Part shown: positions 18,730-31,464 of the stretch, one piece after another | How positions within the stretch are numbered: position 1 is the first letter of the stretch | How the letters are laid out: each line of letters starts with the position of its first letter | Assembly (NCBI GenBank): GCA_023053545.1 | Contig: JAKZAN010000001.1 | Location: forward strand, 11,300,024-11,364,023 | Source of the DNA: Lepidurus packardi | Taxonomy: Eukaryota > Arthropoda > Branchiopoda > Notostraca > Triopsidae | DNA length: 64,000 nt | Reading direction: 5' to 3' | The notes under the pieces: model-generated | Told to the model about the DNA's origin: nothing | Databases searched by the model: none | The model's input: only the letters and a program-made list of their open reading frames with translations | Translations under genes and position numbers: made by a program

Positions 18730-21700
18730 CGGAGCTTCTGGTACAAAATGTAAGGAAGAATTACAATCAACTTACGGAACTCATATGGGAGGCCTCAATC
18801 AAGAATATTGACACAATAGCAGTCATGGAACCTCCGAAAAACTTGCCATACCCAAGGATGGGGGCTTTGAACTAATTAGCCCCGCACTCGAATACGAAGG
18901 TGTGCTTCTCCTTCGCAAGACGAACAGTCCTTTCTACGTTTTGGAGATATCTCAGCTGTATGTGGCTCTCAAGCTCTCCATCACAGGCTCCCTCCCCATA
19001 CTGGTAATCGCATTATACAGAAGACATACAGAAAAAGCATGGACACATGGATCGTATTGTAATCACTGGTGATTTCAACGCCCATCACTGGCTATGGGAA
19101 GATAGGACTCCCGACACCGCTGGATCACAACTGTACGATTTTGCATCTGAACAAGACTTGGTCTTGCTAAACAAGTGGAACACACCCACGTTTCATAACG
19201 AACGGGGTCACAAGTCCACTGTAGACTTAACGTGGATATCACCTACCTTACGCACGCAAGTTAATTGGTCCATTCTTAACGAAGATTCTTACTATAATGA
19301 ATCAGATCATAAGGCAATAGTCCTGTCTTTCAAAAATCTTATAACCCGCGTACCGAAAACCTCTTGGTCATACGCAAAAGCAAATTGGAAAGACCTTTAT
19401 TCCCACCTGTCGTCTAGCTTAATTAAGATGCACTCAATGATATCGAATCCGCAAAACCCACAGGAAATTGATATAGCAGTCAACTCGCTCACTACTATCA
19501 TCCGCGAGGCTATGAATAAGCACATACCAACGAGATCAGACGACAAACGGAAAAACCCCTGGTGGAATAGCGAACTATATCACCTTCGAAAAGAATCCGC
19601 AGCCGCTCTTCGACGTTATCGTGCCATAAGATGCTTACAGAGGGAAGATGAATGGAAAAGGAAGCGAAATATCTATCGGGCGAAAACTCGTGAGTTGAAA
19701 GAACGATATTGGGCCGCACAAATGGATGATCCGAGTAACAGAATTTTGTGGAACTTCGACCGTCACCTACGTTCGCATAACAACAACCGGCTACAGCATC
19801 TCTGTCAAGATGATGGTAAACCCTTCCCCGACCCTACATCAAAGCTTAACTATGCAGCAAAACACTTGTTGAATGGCAAACCTGTAGATTCATCCCATGA
19901 TATCCATCACTCATCTCGCTTCCACCGCACTACCAACAGAGCAAGTCTGTCTCCTTACGAGGAACCTTTCTCCAGGGAAGAGATCACTACCATCCTCGAC
20001 GGTCTACCTCCCAACAAGGCAGCTGGTGCTGACCACATACAAGCTCTCGTGCTAAAAAAAAACATGGCAAGTAATAGGCCCTTATGTGGTGGGTATATTT
20101 AACGCCTCTCTTTCTCACGGCTATCACCCCAAAGCTTGGAAAATAGCAAAAGTTGTCCCGCTCCCCAAACCCGGTAAAGAAAATTATGAGACGATTAAAA
20201 GTTTCCGTTCCATCTCCCTACTCCCCGTACTTGGAAAGATGCTAGAAAAGGCCATTGCTACTCGACTCAAGTTTTACCTTGACGACAACGAAGTGCTGTC
20301 GGACAGGCAATGGGGTTGTAGACAGGGCAGATCAACAACCGATGCTCTCACAACCCTTAGCGACTCCATTCTTCAGAGCTACGACAATGGAAAGGTGGCA
20401 ACAGCCCTGCTCCTTGACATCTCCGGAGCGTTCGACAACGTAAACCACAGTATGCTCAGCATTGAACTACACAAGCGGAAAGTCCCCATCATGTTATTGG
20501 CTTGGATAGACAGTTTTGTAACGGATCGAAAGATTTTCGTAGTCGCTGAGAATAACCAAAGCGATATTTTTCGCACCACAAAAGGCGTTCCTCAGGGATC
20601 TCCCCTCTCACCTCTTCTTTTCCTCTCCTACATAAACAGTGCCCTACATGTCATTAAACGGAAGCGCCTTAAAATCCAAGCATTCGTGGATGATCTCATC
20701 CTCTTTACGTCCGGCTCATCAAGTGAGAAAAACATAAAGTTGCTCTCGAACAACTTAGGCACCCTAGTGAAATGGAGCAAAAAATTCAAATTGGAATTTG
20801 CCCGAAATAAAACGGAGCTAATCCATTTCTCGCGTAAACACAACGAAGAACGCACGGCGCTGATTTGGGAAGATACCACAATCTACCCAAAAGAATCCGT
20901 GAGATACTTGGGTATCCTCTACGATAATCGTTTAAAATGGAATCATCATATCAATTATCTGGCTGCGCAATGTGAAACCATTATACGAAGGATCGCCAAA
21001 CTTGGAAGGATTTCTAAGGCAGTGTCCTGCAAACAACTTCGCTCCCTATTCCAAGCCACAGCCCTCTCGAAGATACGGTACGCATACCCTGCATGGAGTA
21101 ATGTTTCCACTTCCATGCTTAAGCCCCTCACCCAAATATACAGAAAAGGCCTACTCACCATTACAGGCGCCTTACCTTCGACTCCTTCCGCAGCACTGGA
21201 GGTGGAAACCGGATTACTGCCTCTCGATCTATACCTCGAGAACGTGAATTTAAAACACTTCGCCTCAAGATCCTGGAACAAGTGGCCCGCCTCACCGTTA
21301 ACTCCCAACCACAAAAGATATACGTTAAGCACCGAAAGGGCAAGAGCACTGGTAGAATCATTCTGGATTTCGCCCCCGGATTCTCTTAAGGTAGCACGTG
21401 AATGGATTGACAATGAAGTAATGAGAAAATGGAAACTACGCTGGAACACCAACAATGGTCCCCTCCGAGACCTAGTACCAGAACCCAACCACCGAGGAAT
21501 CGTCCAAATACCCCTCCCAAGGTGCATCATCTCCAAGATAGTACAACTTCGAACCACACACTTCCCTACGAAAAGCTACCTTAGGCGAATCCGAAAATCG
21601 GATTCAGATAGATGCCCCTGCCAAGAGCAATCGAAACAAATTATTCCACATTTGCTCTTTCACTGTCGCCGCCTCAATAAAGAACGGGCTCAACTACTTC

Positions 21701-21813
21701 GTCACTTACGCCTCGCACAAATCCATTTCAACGCCCAAGTTATAATTACCAACCCTAAAGCTTTTCCTGCATTAGTCAGCTTTATGGAAGTAGCCATAAA
21801 AATATGCAAATAG
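18726..21813 (+). pseudogene. LINE-A ORF2: endonuclease and reverse transcriptase
   Basis: ORF2 nicks target DNA and reverse-transcribes the element RNA. It reads in pieces. The start at 18726 reaches a frame change near 18855. 19047-20102 has ITGDFNAHHWLWED (endonuclease) and NESDHKAIVLS (SDH motif). 20086-21813 has the RT: PLPKPGKE, FRSISLLPVLGKMLEK, QWGCRQGRSTTDAL, LLDISGAFDNVNH, GVPQGSPLSPLLF and the catalytic AFVDDLILF. The C-terminal Cys/His end RCPC...HLLFHC is present. No RNase H domain. Frame changes near 18855, 19045 and 20065-20100 inactivate it; the one near 19045 goes with a small deletion relative to LINE-B. Confidence 0.92.
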
Positions 21814-22011
21814 TATGATTGAATGCATGATTAATAAACTAAACATCAGCAAGGTACCCAACTAACTTCCCTCATTCTCCCCCCCCCCCCACCCCGGGAA
21901 ATGCACTAGCATTTCCCATGTACTGTAGGATCTACCCCCCTAACGCTGTAATAACACATCTGTTCTCAATAAATGACCCAGTAACAGGCTACGGCCTACA
22001 CTGGTATTAAA

Positions 22012-22041
<30 letters not shown>

Positions 22042-22046
<5 letters not shown>

Positions 22047-22052
22047 TTTTTT
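22042..22052. repeat. LINE-A target site duplication, right
   Basis: AGAGGTTTTTT directly after the poly-A tail, matching 17091-17101. Confidence 0.9.
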
Positions 22053-25000
22053 TAATCCGAAATAAATATGATTTTGTGGGGAAGTGTGTTGTTCTTAATT
22101 TGATAAGTGTAGATATGATTTTGTGTGCATGACTAGATTTGCAAATAGGTTTTGAGTAAGGATTGATGTTTAAATCGTGGAGGGGCGAGGTTTGTGTATT
22201 CCATTCTTCTGACATTTCAGCAAAATGATTTGTTTAATTGATTTTTTAATATCTTCTTGTTGGATTTTTTGTAGAGGGTTTTGTTTTTTTGTCATTTCGA
22301 TAAAGAGTGAGCATGAGGCATATCGTTTATGTATGGGAGTTGGTGTGGTTGCGGTGTTTGTTTTGTAGGCAAGTCTTAGAAATCTTTCTAATTGTAAAAG
22401 CTCCAATGGGGGTATTCCTGTTTCTATCTGTAGAGTTGAAGTTGGGGTGGTCCTCAGAGCACCAGTGATGAGAAGGAGTGCGTTTCTGTGGAGTGATCTT
22501 AAAGGTGGAAATGAAGAGAGTTTAACATTACTCCAAGCAGGTAATCCATAAAGTAAAGCAGGTAATCCATAAAAATTTGGAGTAAAAAATGCTTAGAATT
22601 AAAGTTCTTAATTGATTAGTTTTTATAGATGGAAGGAAGTTAGTTAATTTTTTTAGTCTGGTTAAGATATAGTGGCCTTTTGAGGATAGATGGGCGATGT
22701 GTTTTTTCCAATTTAATTTTGAATCGAATATAATTCCAAGGTAGTGCACTTCATCTTTTGGAGGAATGATTTCTTGTCCCCATTTAAGTGGTAGATTTTG
22801 TACAGTTCTTTCTCTTGAAAAGTGAATGAGTTCAGGTTTTGTTTTCGAGAAAGTTAGTTTTACATGTTCACTCCACTTTTCTAAGTCTTTTTAGCTTTTC
22901 GAGGGTTTTAATATTAACTTTTTCTGATTTTCCACTGATTAAAAGAAGTAAATCGTCTGCAAAAGCCTGAATTGTTAATCTTTTACTTTTGATAATTTTC
23001 AATGCATCGTCAATGTAGATTAGAAAGAGGATAGGGGAGAGGGGCGAGCCTTGAGGAACGCCTTGTTTTAAATGGAAATTTTGACTTGTATAAGGGCCGT
23101 AGGTGCTGTATCCTGTTCTATTATGTAAGAAGCTCTTAAGCCAATTGATTAAGTTGATAGGGATCTTTTTCTTTCTTGCCTTTTGAAGTAAAACTGCATG
23201 GTTGACAATGTTAAACGCTCCATGAATGTCTAGTAGTAGGGCCGTGGTAATTTTACCTTTATCAAAACCATGAAGGATATTATCTGAGAAGTTTAGCATA
23301 GCATTTACAGTAGATTTTTGATTTCGAAATCCCCATTGGTTTTCCGATAGGATTTTTTTTTCTAGGTAGTCTGTGATTTTTTTGGCTATGCATTTTTCTA
23401 GGATTTTGCCAAGATGAGATAGTAGGGCGATGGGACGAAAATTATTGTGGGAGGAATAGTCATTTTTACCTGGTTTTGGTATTGGGAGAATTTTGGTCAA
23501 TTTCCAGGCTTTAGGAAAATAAGATAATTTTATGGATGAATTAAATAGTGCAGTTACAGCATAACCAATGTCTTAACCAAGTAACCAATGTCTTAACCAT
23601 AACCAATGTCATAACCAAGTCTTTTTTAATGAGTATGGGTTGTATATTGTCTTCGCCAGAGGCTTTGAAGAGGGGAAGGTTTTTAATTAATTCTGATAGT
23701 TGTTCGTAATCCAGAAGAGCGAAACTTGTTTGTCTAGTAATGTATAGATGGTCAATTTTATGTACCTGTTTTTTTACAGTAGTTTGAGGGATTGAGGTGA
23801 TCGGAGCTGGTAGATCTAACATTTTTTGAGTTAGAAAGTCTAATTTGTCAGTAATCTGTTTAAAAGATTTTCCTTTATCATCTAGTAGTTGGTCTAATGA
23901 GTTTTGGTTTGCGTTTGATCGAAATTTGTGATCTAATTTCCAGAGAATTCTAGAGTCAGGAGTGTTCATTTTTAGTTGCCAATAGTTCGCTCGAGTTTGA
24001 CGACATTTCATAGTGTATAAGTTCCTAGCATCTTTCCAAGTTCTTTCATTGTTTTGGGTTGGTGACTTTTTATACAATTTTAGGTGTTGTGCTGCTAGTT
24101 TTCTAAGGAGGTTTAGATCTTTTGTCCACCAAGGATTTTTCTTCCTCGTTGAATTGATTTTTGGGATATACTTGCTGGCTGTATCGGTAAGGAGTTTAGT
24201 TAAAAGTTGTGTGGAAACATCTATTTCCTTGGGACTATTCAGAGAAAATAATTTGTTTTTTTTATTTTCTATTAGTTCTGATAAGGTATTGTTGATTAGT
24301 TCCCAGTTGGTCAGTTTATAGTTCCATTGTTCGGGTCTATATTCAACAAAAGGGGCTTTGATTTTTAGGAGGATAGCTTTATGATCAGATTCGTTTAGAA
24401 AATCAGGGTTATCTAGAAGACGAAGGTGAAGAAGGTGAGAAATTTCAGAAGAAGCGAAAACTAAGTCTATTGTGGAGGATTCGCCCTTTTCGTTCATGAA
24501 TGTAGGGACATTCCATTTATTTAGGAGGATTAAGTTTAAGGAAGTGATAAAATCGTATAGCGAAGGCCAGGTTTATCCATTTTTTTGCCTCCCAGTGCCA
24601 GTGATGGGCATTAAAATCGCCACAGATAATTATGTAAGCATTTATCTTTTCTAATTCTTTCCAGATTTCAGTAAGTAGTGATGAGACTTCATTTGTATGT
24701 CTTCTGTAGATTGTAACAAGAATTATGGGGAGATGGTTTTTGAATGAGATTTTGGTTAGAGAGTAAAGTTCTCGAGATATTAATATTTCAATGTGATGGG
24801 CTGAATTATCTTTGAAGCTAATAGTACCAATATATGAAGAGTCAGGTTTAGTGGTTTGGAAGTTTGAAATTGTTGTAAAGTTAAAATTAGTTGGAGGTTC
24901 GAGAATAAAAGCTGCTTGAGAGTTGTGGTTGTGTGCTTCACGCAGTGTTTCAAAAAGTTGATTCTTGTTTTTTCGGATATTATGAATTAGAATATTGGTG

Positions 25001-25161
25001 GAATGAGAAGAAGAGGAATTACATTGAGTTTGAGACATGAGGGGTTTTGGTTTTGCTTGTTTTGAGGTTAATTGGTGGCTTTTTTGATAGCTGCTATTCT
25101 TGATGGGCACGAATGGTCGAAGGCTGTATCCTATCTGTATTTTAAGCGGGAGTTTGTACAT
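22043..25161 (-). pseudogene. LINE-B ORF2: endonuclease and reverse transcriptase
   Basis: Minus-strand pieces in order: 24517-25161 (endonuclease, CGDFNAHHWHWE), 23541-24497 (SDH motif NESDHKAILLK and linker), 22868-23500 (RT with ILPIPKPGKN, NQWGFRNQKSTV, LLDIHGAFNIVNH, GVPQGSPLSPILF and the box AFADDLLLL), then 22528-22749 and 22043-22406 (thumb and linker). The coding is AT-rich compared with LINE-A although the proteins align, so the two subfamilies differ in base composition. Frame changes occur near 24500, 23520 and 22860. A short internal direct repeat with ACCAATGTCTTAACC lies at 23568-23615. Confidence 0.9.
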
Positions 25162-26493
25162 GATTTGATATCATGCTGGAGATCGGCGCATTTGCCGCAT
25201 CTTGTAATCTTTTTGGGGCAAAAAGAGGAGAGGTGGCCAAATTCTAGACACTTATAACATTGGATAATTAAAGGAGGTCTAACATTTTCGACTTGAACTG
25301 TTGAGTTGAAGTCGATTAGGGCTCCGCCTGAAAGAAGTTTAGTTTTTTCTATCAGTGACGAGCAGGTGTACCAAGCAGATCCGAATTTTTTAGTGCTGCC
25401 AGGGTTAATACGTTTGAAGTGATTGGTTTGAAAGTTGATGTTGAGAATAGAATTTTTGTCGCTGAGGTGAGAGCAGATGTCTTCAGGGGTTTCATCTGTG
25501 GGGAGTTTGTGAATCACAATCTGAAGGTTTGGTTTTCTGTTTACAGCTTTGACGGGTCCCAATTCGGAGAAGGAGGTTTCAGCCAAGATTTCGTTTGATT
25601 TGTGTTTTTCTTCGCGGTTTTTGTAAGTAAGAATAAGTTTCTTTGTTTTTGTTTTTCGAACGAAAATGGGGATTGGGGCGTTTCGATGGAGTTTTTATGT
25701 TTTTTTCCAAGATTGATAAGAGGTCTTTTCTTGGGATGAATTTATTACCCTTTTCTTCGTCAAGTTGTTGGAGAATCAAGGTGACATCTTCAATTTCTGG
25801 GTCTTCTTGGAAAGTTGAGTTTGGTCTGGAGGTGGATTGTTGAGATATGTTTGCAAAGTTGTAGGTTTGTTCTGTCGGTTTTGAGGCTCTGAGTTTGCCA
25901 TTTTTTATATGATCTGTGACCAAGCTGTTTCTTTAGGAGGTTCTTCTTTCTGATCGGTTATAGTTCTGGTGGAAGTGAGGGAGTTTCTTTCTTGTCGAGA
26001 GATTTCAAGATCAGATTTTAGGTCTGAGTTTTGTTGGATCAGGATGTTTAGGGAACGTTTCAGTTCAGTGTTTTCTTGTAGGTTTTGTAGTGTTTTTTGT
26101 ATTTTTTGTATTTTTTTTTTGTTTTTTGTTGTGTGTTTTTGTAATGTTTTCTTGTAGGTTTTGTTTTTCAACTACATTTAGGATTAAATCTGTTAAATAA
26201 TCTAACCTTTTGGAGAGGAAGTCATCAATTGAGAATGATCTTTTTCGAGTAGTTTCTTCTCCTGGAGAGTTATGTCTTTTGTGGGAATGGGGTTTGTGGC
26301 GACATTCATGACAGTTTTTGACGTTTGGTCTGTCTTTTTCGAAAAGGATTCCACAGGAGCTACATTTCAGTAGGTTGGTTTGGTTTTATTCTGTGTGAGT
26401 AGGAACAACAGATGAAACAAGTTCAACGGAAATAACAGGTTCAAAGGATATAACAGGTATAAGCGGATCATCGATTTCTATTTCTGACTCCAT
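25131..26493 (-). pseudogene. LINE-B ORF1
   Basis: Starts at the ATG at 26493 with an acidic Pro/Val/Glu stretch. An in-frame TAA at 26386-26388 replaces the Glu codon seen in the 1193-1710 copy. It continues with the Cys cluster GILFEKDRPN, a Gln/Lys-rich coiled coil (25905-26171), the RRM-like middle (25579-25923 and 25131-25586) and CCHC knuckles CYKCLEFGHLSSFC and CGKCADLQHDIKSC. Three frame changes are needed to read it through. Confidence 0.85.
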
Positions 26494-26880
26494 TTCAAGG
26501 TTTGATGACGTCAGCAGTGCGATGGAAAGGGTTGGGGACGAGTTCGGGATTGAAGATGAACGAGTGAAATGAAATGAATAAACTGGAGTTTGATTGCAAT
26601 GTAACTAAAAGAGTAACGAAATTAACACAACACAATGTAACGATGTTAACACGTTTTAGAACACAAAGTTTTAAGAGTTTTCTGCCTAAATAAGCGGTGA
26701 GAAGTCATTGTTACATGGTTGGAAGGTGGTGAGAAGTTCGATCTGTAAGAATATTGCATAAAGAAGGCACTGACTCTTTTGATTAAATAAGTTTAGTTTG
26801 TAGTTTGAGGTGTTTGGGAACTGCACAGTTGAGATCAACACAGTTGAGATAAACACATCCAGCACGTTCAACTGCTCAGA
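26494..26880 (-). mobile_element. LINE-B 5' UTR
   Basis: Non-coding, matching 1344-1710. It ends near 26880 beside ~55 bp of unassigned sequence before the LINE-I fragment. Confidence 0.65.
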
Positions 26881-26929
26881 CAGCCTGCATAGTAATCATG
26901 ACAACCTTCCCCTTACATTATGCCATACC

Positions 26930-28060
26930 ACACAAGCTTATCCATGCAATACTTTTAAGGTTACCATTCTTACATTCCTCTCCTATCCAATATTCGGCTA
27001 CCCCACATGCTGTGGTGAGAATTGAAATCTCCCAATTCCTCCCCCTCTATCTCCTATCCTGTCTACTCTATATTCCTCGTAACCTCTTAAATTAATTTTC
27101 ACCCCTTCTTTTAGCCATGTTTCACAAATAACAATAATATCTATTCTCTTTTTTAAATTACTTACATAGGCTGTTAAGGAATCAACATTGGCCCTTATGC
27201 TCCTGTCATTCCGAAATAAAATGTTTATGCCCTCGCAATCCATGTTAATATTTGTTGTATAAAGTTTCCATTCCTAATAAAAAATTTTCCTTCCTTGCAG
27301 ATTTCTTCCCATTTCCCTCCTGTCAAAACTACTGAAATTACTTTTCTGACCAATCCTCCTACCCAGTTCCCCAAATCAGTTGTCTCTTTTTCAACTTCTG
27401 GCTTCTCTTCGTCTTGTTGCTTTTCCTCTCGATTTGTTTGTTTCTCTTTTTCCTTGTTCTTACCTTGTAATACCTCACTGTAGCTTTGTTTCGCTACTAT
27501 TAAAGTTTTCTTCGCTTTTTCCGTTAGTTCTTGAACTGTTCTGTCTTCTTCTTTTTCTGCTATTTCTCCTATCCTGACGTTATTAACCGATATTTGACTC
27601 TTTTCAGTGTGTTCTACCTCGTTACGTTTTATGGTCTGATCATCTAATGTGTCCGCTTTTCGATTTGCCTGAGTTTGGTTCCCTTTAGCTCCTGTAAAAA
27701 ACTCACAGTTCCTATCCGCTGCAGTATGTTGCTTATTACAGTTTGCACATGCTGGCTATTTTCCCTCTTTCTTGTTTTCGCAGATTGACGTGGCGTGTTC
27801 TCCACCACAGTGCCCACATCTATCCCTTGCCTTGCAGACAGAGCTGATATGCCCAAATCTTTGACACTTATAACAGCTGATGGGTCTTGGTTCGAAGTGA
27901 TGAACTTTTATTTTTTTGGTATCCTAAGTTCACATAGGATGGCAATTTGCCGTTTTCAAAACTAAGGTGGAAACGGCTAGTTTCCTCTTGAACTTTTCCC
28001 CCGTTATCTAATCTTTGTACAGGTCTCTTACCCTGACTAATCCTGCGATATTCTCTTTCT
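26930..28060 (-). pseudogene. LINE-I fragment: endonuclease start and ORF1
   Basis: Minus-strand LINE-I sequence in element order: ORF1 zinc knuckles (27640-27900), Lys/Glu-rich tail (27250-27620), then the endonuclease start near 27000-27243 with VICETWLKEGVKINLRGYEE. Relative to 57166-58205 about 400 bp of endonuclease are deleted near 27040. Several stops. Runs into family R at about 28065. Confidence 0.75.
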
Positions 28061-28069
28061 CAAACAAGA

Positions 28070-28787
28070 CGTCATCAATTCCAAAAATTATAAAGCAATA
28101 ATATTACGAATCTTTGAAATAAGCTTAGGATAATTCTTTAAATTTAAGCATCATACGATATTATAATACTGCCGAATAAAAGTGCCTTAATTGTGCTAAT
28201 AAAAAACAATTGTAGTCATGTTAGCCTATAAAGTTGGGAGAAGAGGCTTGGAAAGCTTACATTCCTATGAATTTGGCTTTCCCCAACTAAATTTCACATG
28301 TACGAGAATTATAACGTTTAAAGAAAGGTAACACATAGTAAAATTTCTTAATAGGGTTGTCTCTTTTGTAGCCTTATCCGTACTACTTATTCATACGGCG
28401 TTTGTTCCTTTTAGCCCCACCGCTGCCTCTGAATTTTGGTCACGCAGCATGTTCCCATAAAACTTTGTATTACAAAAAACTCGCAAACGATGAAGGAATG
28501 GCTTAGACCTAGCAATATCTGAGATTTATCATCTAATTGTCCTAATCTTTCACATAAGTATAAAATAATCTTAAAAAATAAAAACATTGGTATAAAATAA
28601 TCTTAAAAAACTTTTACAAATGGCACCCAAGTACCCTCTTTTCTAAAAGATACAAGGTTTTCGTATGGAGGTTTCTATACGATTTGTGTAAATCCTCTCT
28701 TTTTCCTTGAAGCCGAAGGCAATACCTAGTTCTACCGTGTAAAAGTCCAAAAGCAACACGATCGATAACACGAAGGCAAGGGAATTC
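28070..28787. repeat. Family R, left part, second copy
   Basis: Diverged match to 3917-4725 at roughly 90%, including an extra repeat of TATAAAATAATCTTAAAAAA near 28560-28612. It passes without a break into the near-identical block. Confidence 0.7.
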
Positions 28788-29095
28788 AAACATTCCCTCG
28801 TCTCGTTCTGTTCAGTTTCAAACTTGGTAGCCAAGTCTACAGTTAGACGTGAACAAACAACAAAATTCTAACGTGTAAAAGTCGAAAAGCAACAATGATC
28901 GATAACCCGAAGGCAATTCAAGACAATATAAGGCATTCTCTCATCTCGTTCTGTTCAGTTTCAAACTGTGTAGTCAAGTGGACAGTTAGACGTGAACCCA
29001 ACTCCTCTGCAATAGTTAGACGTGAAAAAACTCCTATGGATTCTAAGGTATAGTTAATTCCAAACCTTTCTTAGATATATACTTACTTATGTCTT

Positions 29096-30649
29096 ATTAT
29101 ATGAAGCTTAACATCTTATTACGTGAACTAGAACGGAAGATTTGTCTAAAATCAACAATGGCAAGGCAACCCAAGAACTCTGAGCGGATGATTCCCAGAA
29201 TCACAAGAGGAGGCATTCCATGAAAAGATGTACTCGGCTCATCCACCTTAAATTCGTTATTGTTGGAAGTGTTAGAGATTTGGAAGGTTCGGTGTCTTCT
29301 GATGTGGAGCTGTCGATCCAGTTGGTCCCGGTCGAAGAGATCGAAGTTCGCCGTCCCGACCCATGCAACGCTGCTGCGAAAACGTCGTTTACTTGCTTAA
29401 AGGACTCACAAACCGGACATTTCTTTTCATAATACGCTTCTTGCAAGCCTTTCGTGTAATTCTCTAGTATGTTGAAATCGTGGTGTGGACCTCGTTGTGG
29501 ACGAGTTGTGGACCTCATCCAGGACTAGAAACCCCCTGCTGAAGCCAATGAACGACGGTTTGGAATGCACTCAACAAGACCAATATGAAAAGTAAGCTCT
29601 CGATTTATTTCTAACCGTTTCATTAGTACAATTATTATTTTTTAGAGTTTTAACGCAATAAAGTATTAACTTGTATCTCCCAACAGGTATTGGTCGCCTG
29701 CAAGAGACTCCAAACTACCCAGGGAAAGTATCCGACGCCTCGCCCTAAGGCGCTGAAGAAGCCTGTGTCAACTGCCTCGTCAACCCCTGCGATAAGCTTA
29801 GATGATCTACACGATTTACGTCCCAGCAAGAACTCCATTGACTCTGATATTGGTATTGACCGGTTAGTACCCGCATATTACTCTTCTAAACCAAAAAAGA
29901 AGCTTAATACCTTTCTAATTTATGTTTGTTTTCTTTAATTTCCATAGTTGTCAAAGCGCATTGGGGTTCAACATCACCAAATCTTCTTTCAAGACGAGGT
30001 CCACACCGGATCTCGACAACCTGCTTCAAGATCGACAACCTGCTTCACAGATCTGCTTCAAGACCGAGTACCCACGACCAACCTACCCAAGATACTACCC
30101 ATATTACTGCGCATTCCACCTTCCCAAGCTTAGAGAGCTTATCGAGAGCTTACTTTTCTTGTTGTTCCTGTTGAGTTCATTCCAAACCGTCCTTCAGATT
30201 GGCTTCGGTAGGGGTTCCTAGTCATGGACGAAGCTCACGTCTCGTCCACAACGAGGTCCACACCACGATTTCAACATACTAGAGAATTACAGGAAAGGCT
30301 TGCAAGAAGCGTATCATGAAAAGAAATGTCCGGTTTGTGAGTCGATAAAGCAAGTAGACGACGTTTTCGCAGCAGCGTTGCATGGGTCGGGACGGCGAAC
30401 TTCGATCTCTTCGACCGGGACCAACTGGATCGACAGCTCCACATCAGAAGACACCGAACTTTACAAACCTCCAACAATTCCAACAACAACGAATTTAAGG
30501 TGGATGAGCCGAGTACATCTTATCATGGAATGCCTCCTCTTGTGATTCTGGGAATCATCTGCTCAGAGTTCTTGGGTTGCCTGGCCATTGTTGTTTTCAG
30601 ACAAATCTTCCGTTCTAGTTCACGTAATAAGATGTTAAGCTTCATATAA
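29096..30649. repeat. Large palindrome, second copy
   Basis: Same arms (29096-29604 and 30141-30649) and spacer as 5034-6587. Confidence 0.85.
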
Positions 30650-31464
30650 TTTCAATTTTCCGGGTTCAATTTTCCCTAATACATTTTCCATGTTAAAGGT
30701 TACTCCGATCTGTTCTACTCTTCTCCTCCATTTTTCCCTTTCGTATCCGTATGATGAGCAATTTTTTTTTCAGTGGTTTATTTACAAATTGTAAAGCTTC
30801 CAAAACTGAATACAGTTCTGCTGCCATTACCGACGTTTTTATTCGGTAGAGCGAGAGCCACCATCTTGTCTCCGTACTCCACATATATCCCTGCTCCCAA
30901 AGTCCAAAGCGTGACTTCCGTCCCAGATCAAGAACGAGACCTGGATCAAGCTGTAGAGATAGCATGTGGTCCCCTGTCACTGCCAGTTAGGCAAAGTATC
31001 GCCATTGAACCGAAAAAGAGCATTCAACAGCTAATACTGGGCAAAAATGAGTTTTTCTGGAATTTTTTGCAATTTAAAAAAAAAAAAAAATTAAAGCGTT
31101 ATTCGGTTTGTAAACCAAAGTCACGTGGTTCCTGCCTTTCTAATTCGCACCCGCTTTTACTTGTGATATGTGGATCTCAATTTCAATTTCATTACAAGTT
31201 TCGTGTATTGGATGGACCGTTCTGTTTTAAGTATATTCACGATTAAACATAGTTAGCTTGGTATTATTATGGTATTTTATTTACCTTTCCCTTGATCACC
31301 GTCACCCTAATATGAAACAACGAGCAAAGGAGTCAGGATTGGTGAGATCACAGGAGTAAGAGGCAGAGCGCAAGTTGTTTTTAAAACCCAAAAAATTAAT
31401 AACTAAAATTAATACTAAATTTTAAAAACGATACATGGGGATAATGCTAATGCAATAGTAGCAC

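Larger units (their letters stand above)
17102..22041 (+). mobile_element. LINE-A, Jockey-like LINE, full length, nested in LINE-B
   Basis: 4.94 kb with 5' UTR (17102-17298), ORF1, ORF2, a 3' UTR with a C-run (21882-21891) and an AATAAA at 21967, then poly-A (22014-22041). The 11-bp target duplication flanks it. The 3' end recurs as a truncated copy at 38862-39303. ORF2 has frameshifts, so this copy is probably dead although structurally complete. Confidence 0.92.
16862..26880 (-). mobile_element. LINE-B, Jockey-like LINE split by LINE-A
   Basis: A minus-strand LINE of about 5.1 kb in two parts: 22042-26880 (5' UTR, ORF1, most of ORF2) and 16862-17101 (ORF2 end, 3' end, poly-A as the T-run at 16863-16873). 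The reading of ORF2 runs across the two parts once the insert and one target copy are removed: the frame passes from RIKKTS at 22043-22060 into NMICPC at about 17090. The protein is related to LINE-A but clearly a different subfamily. Stops and frameshifts occur throughout. Confidence 0.9.

Noticed and set aside
20955-21557. 200-codon minus-strand frame
   Set aside because: Antisense to LINE-A reverse transcriptase and thumb, with no motif of its own.
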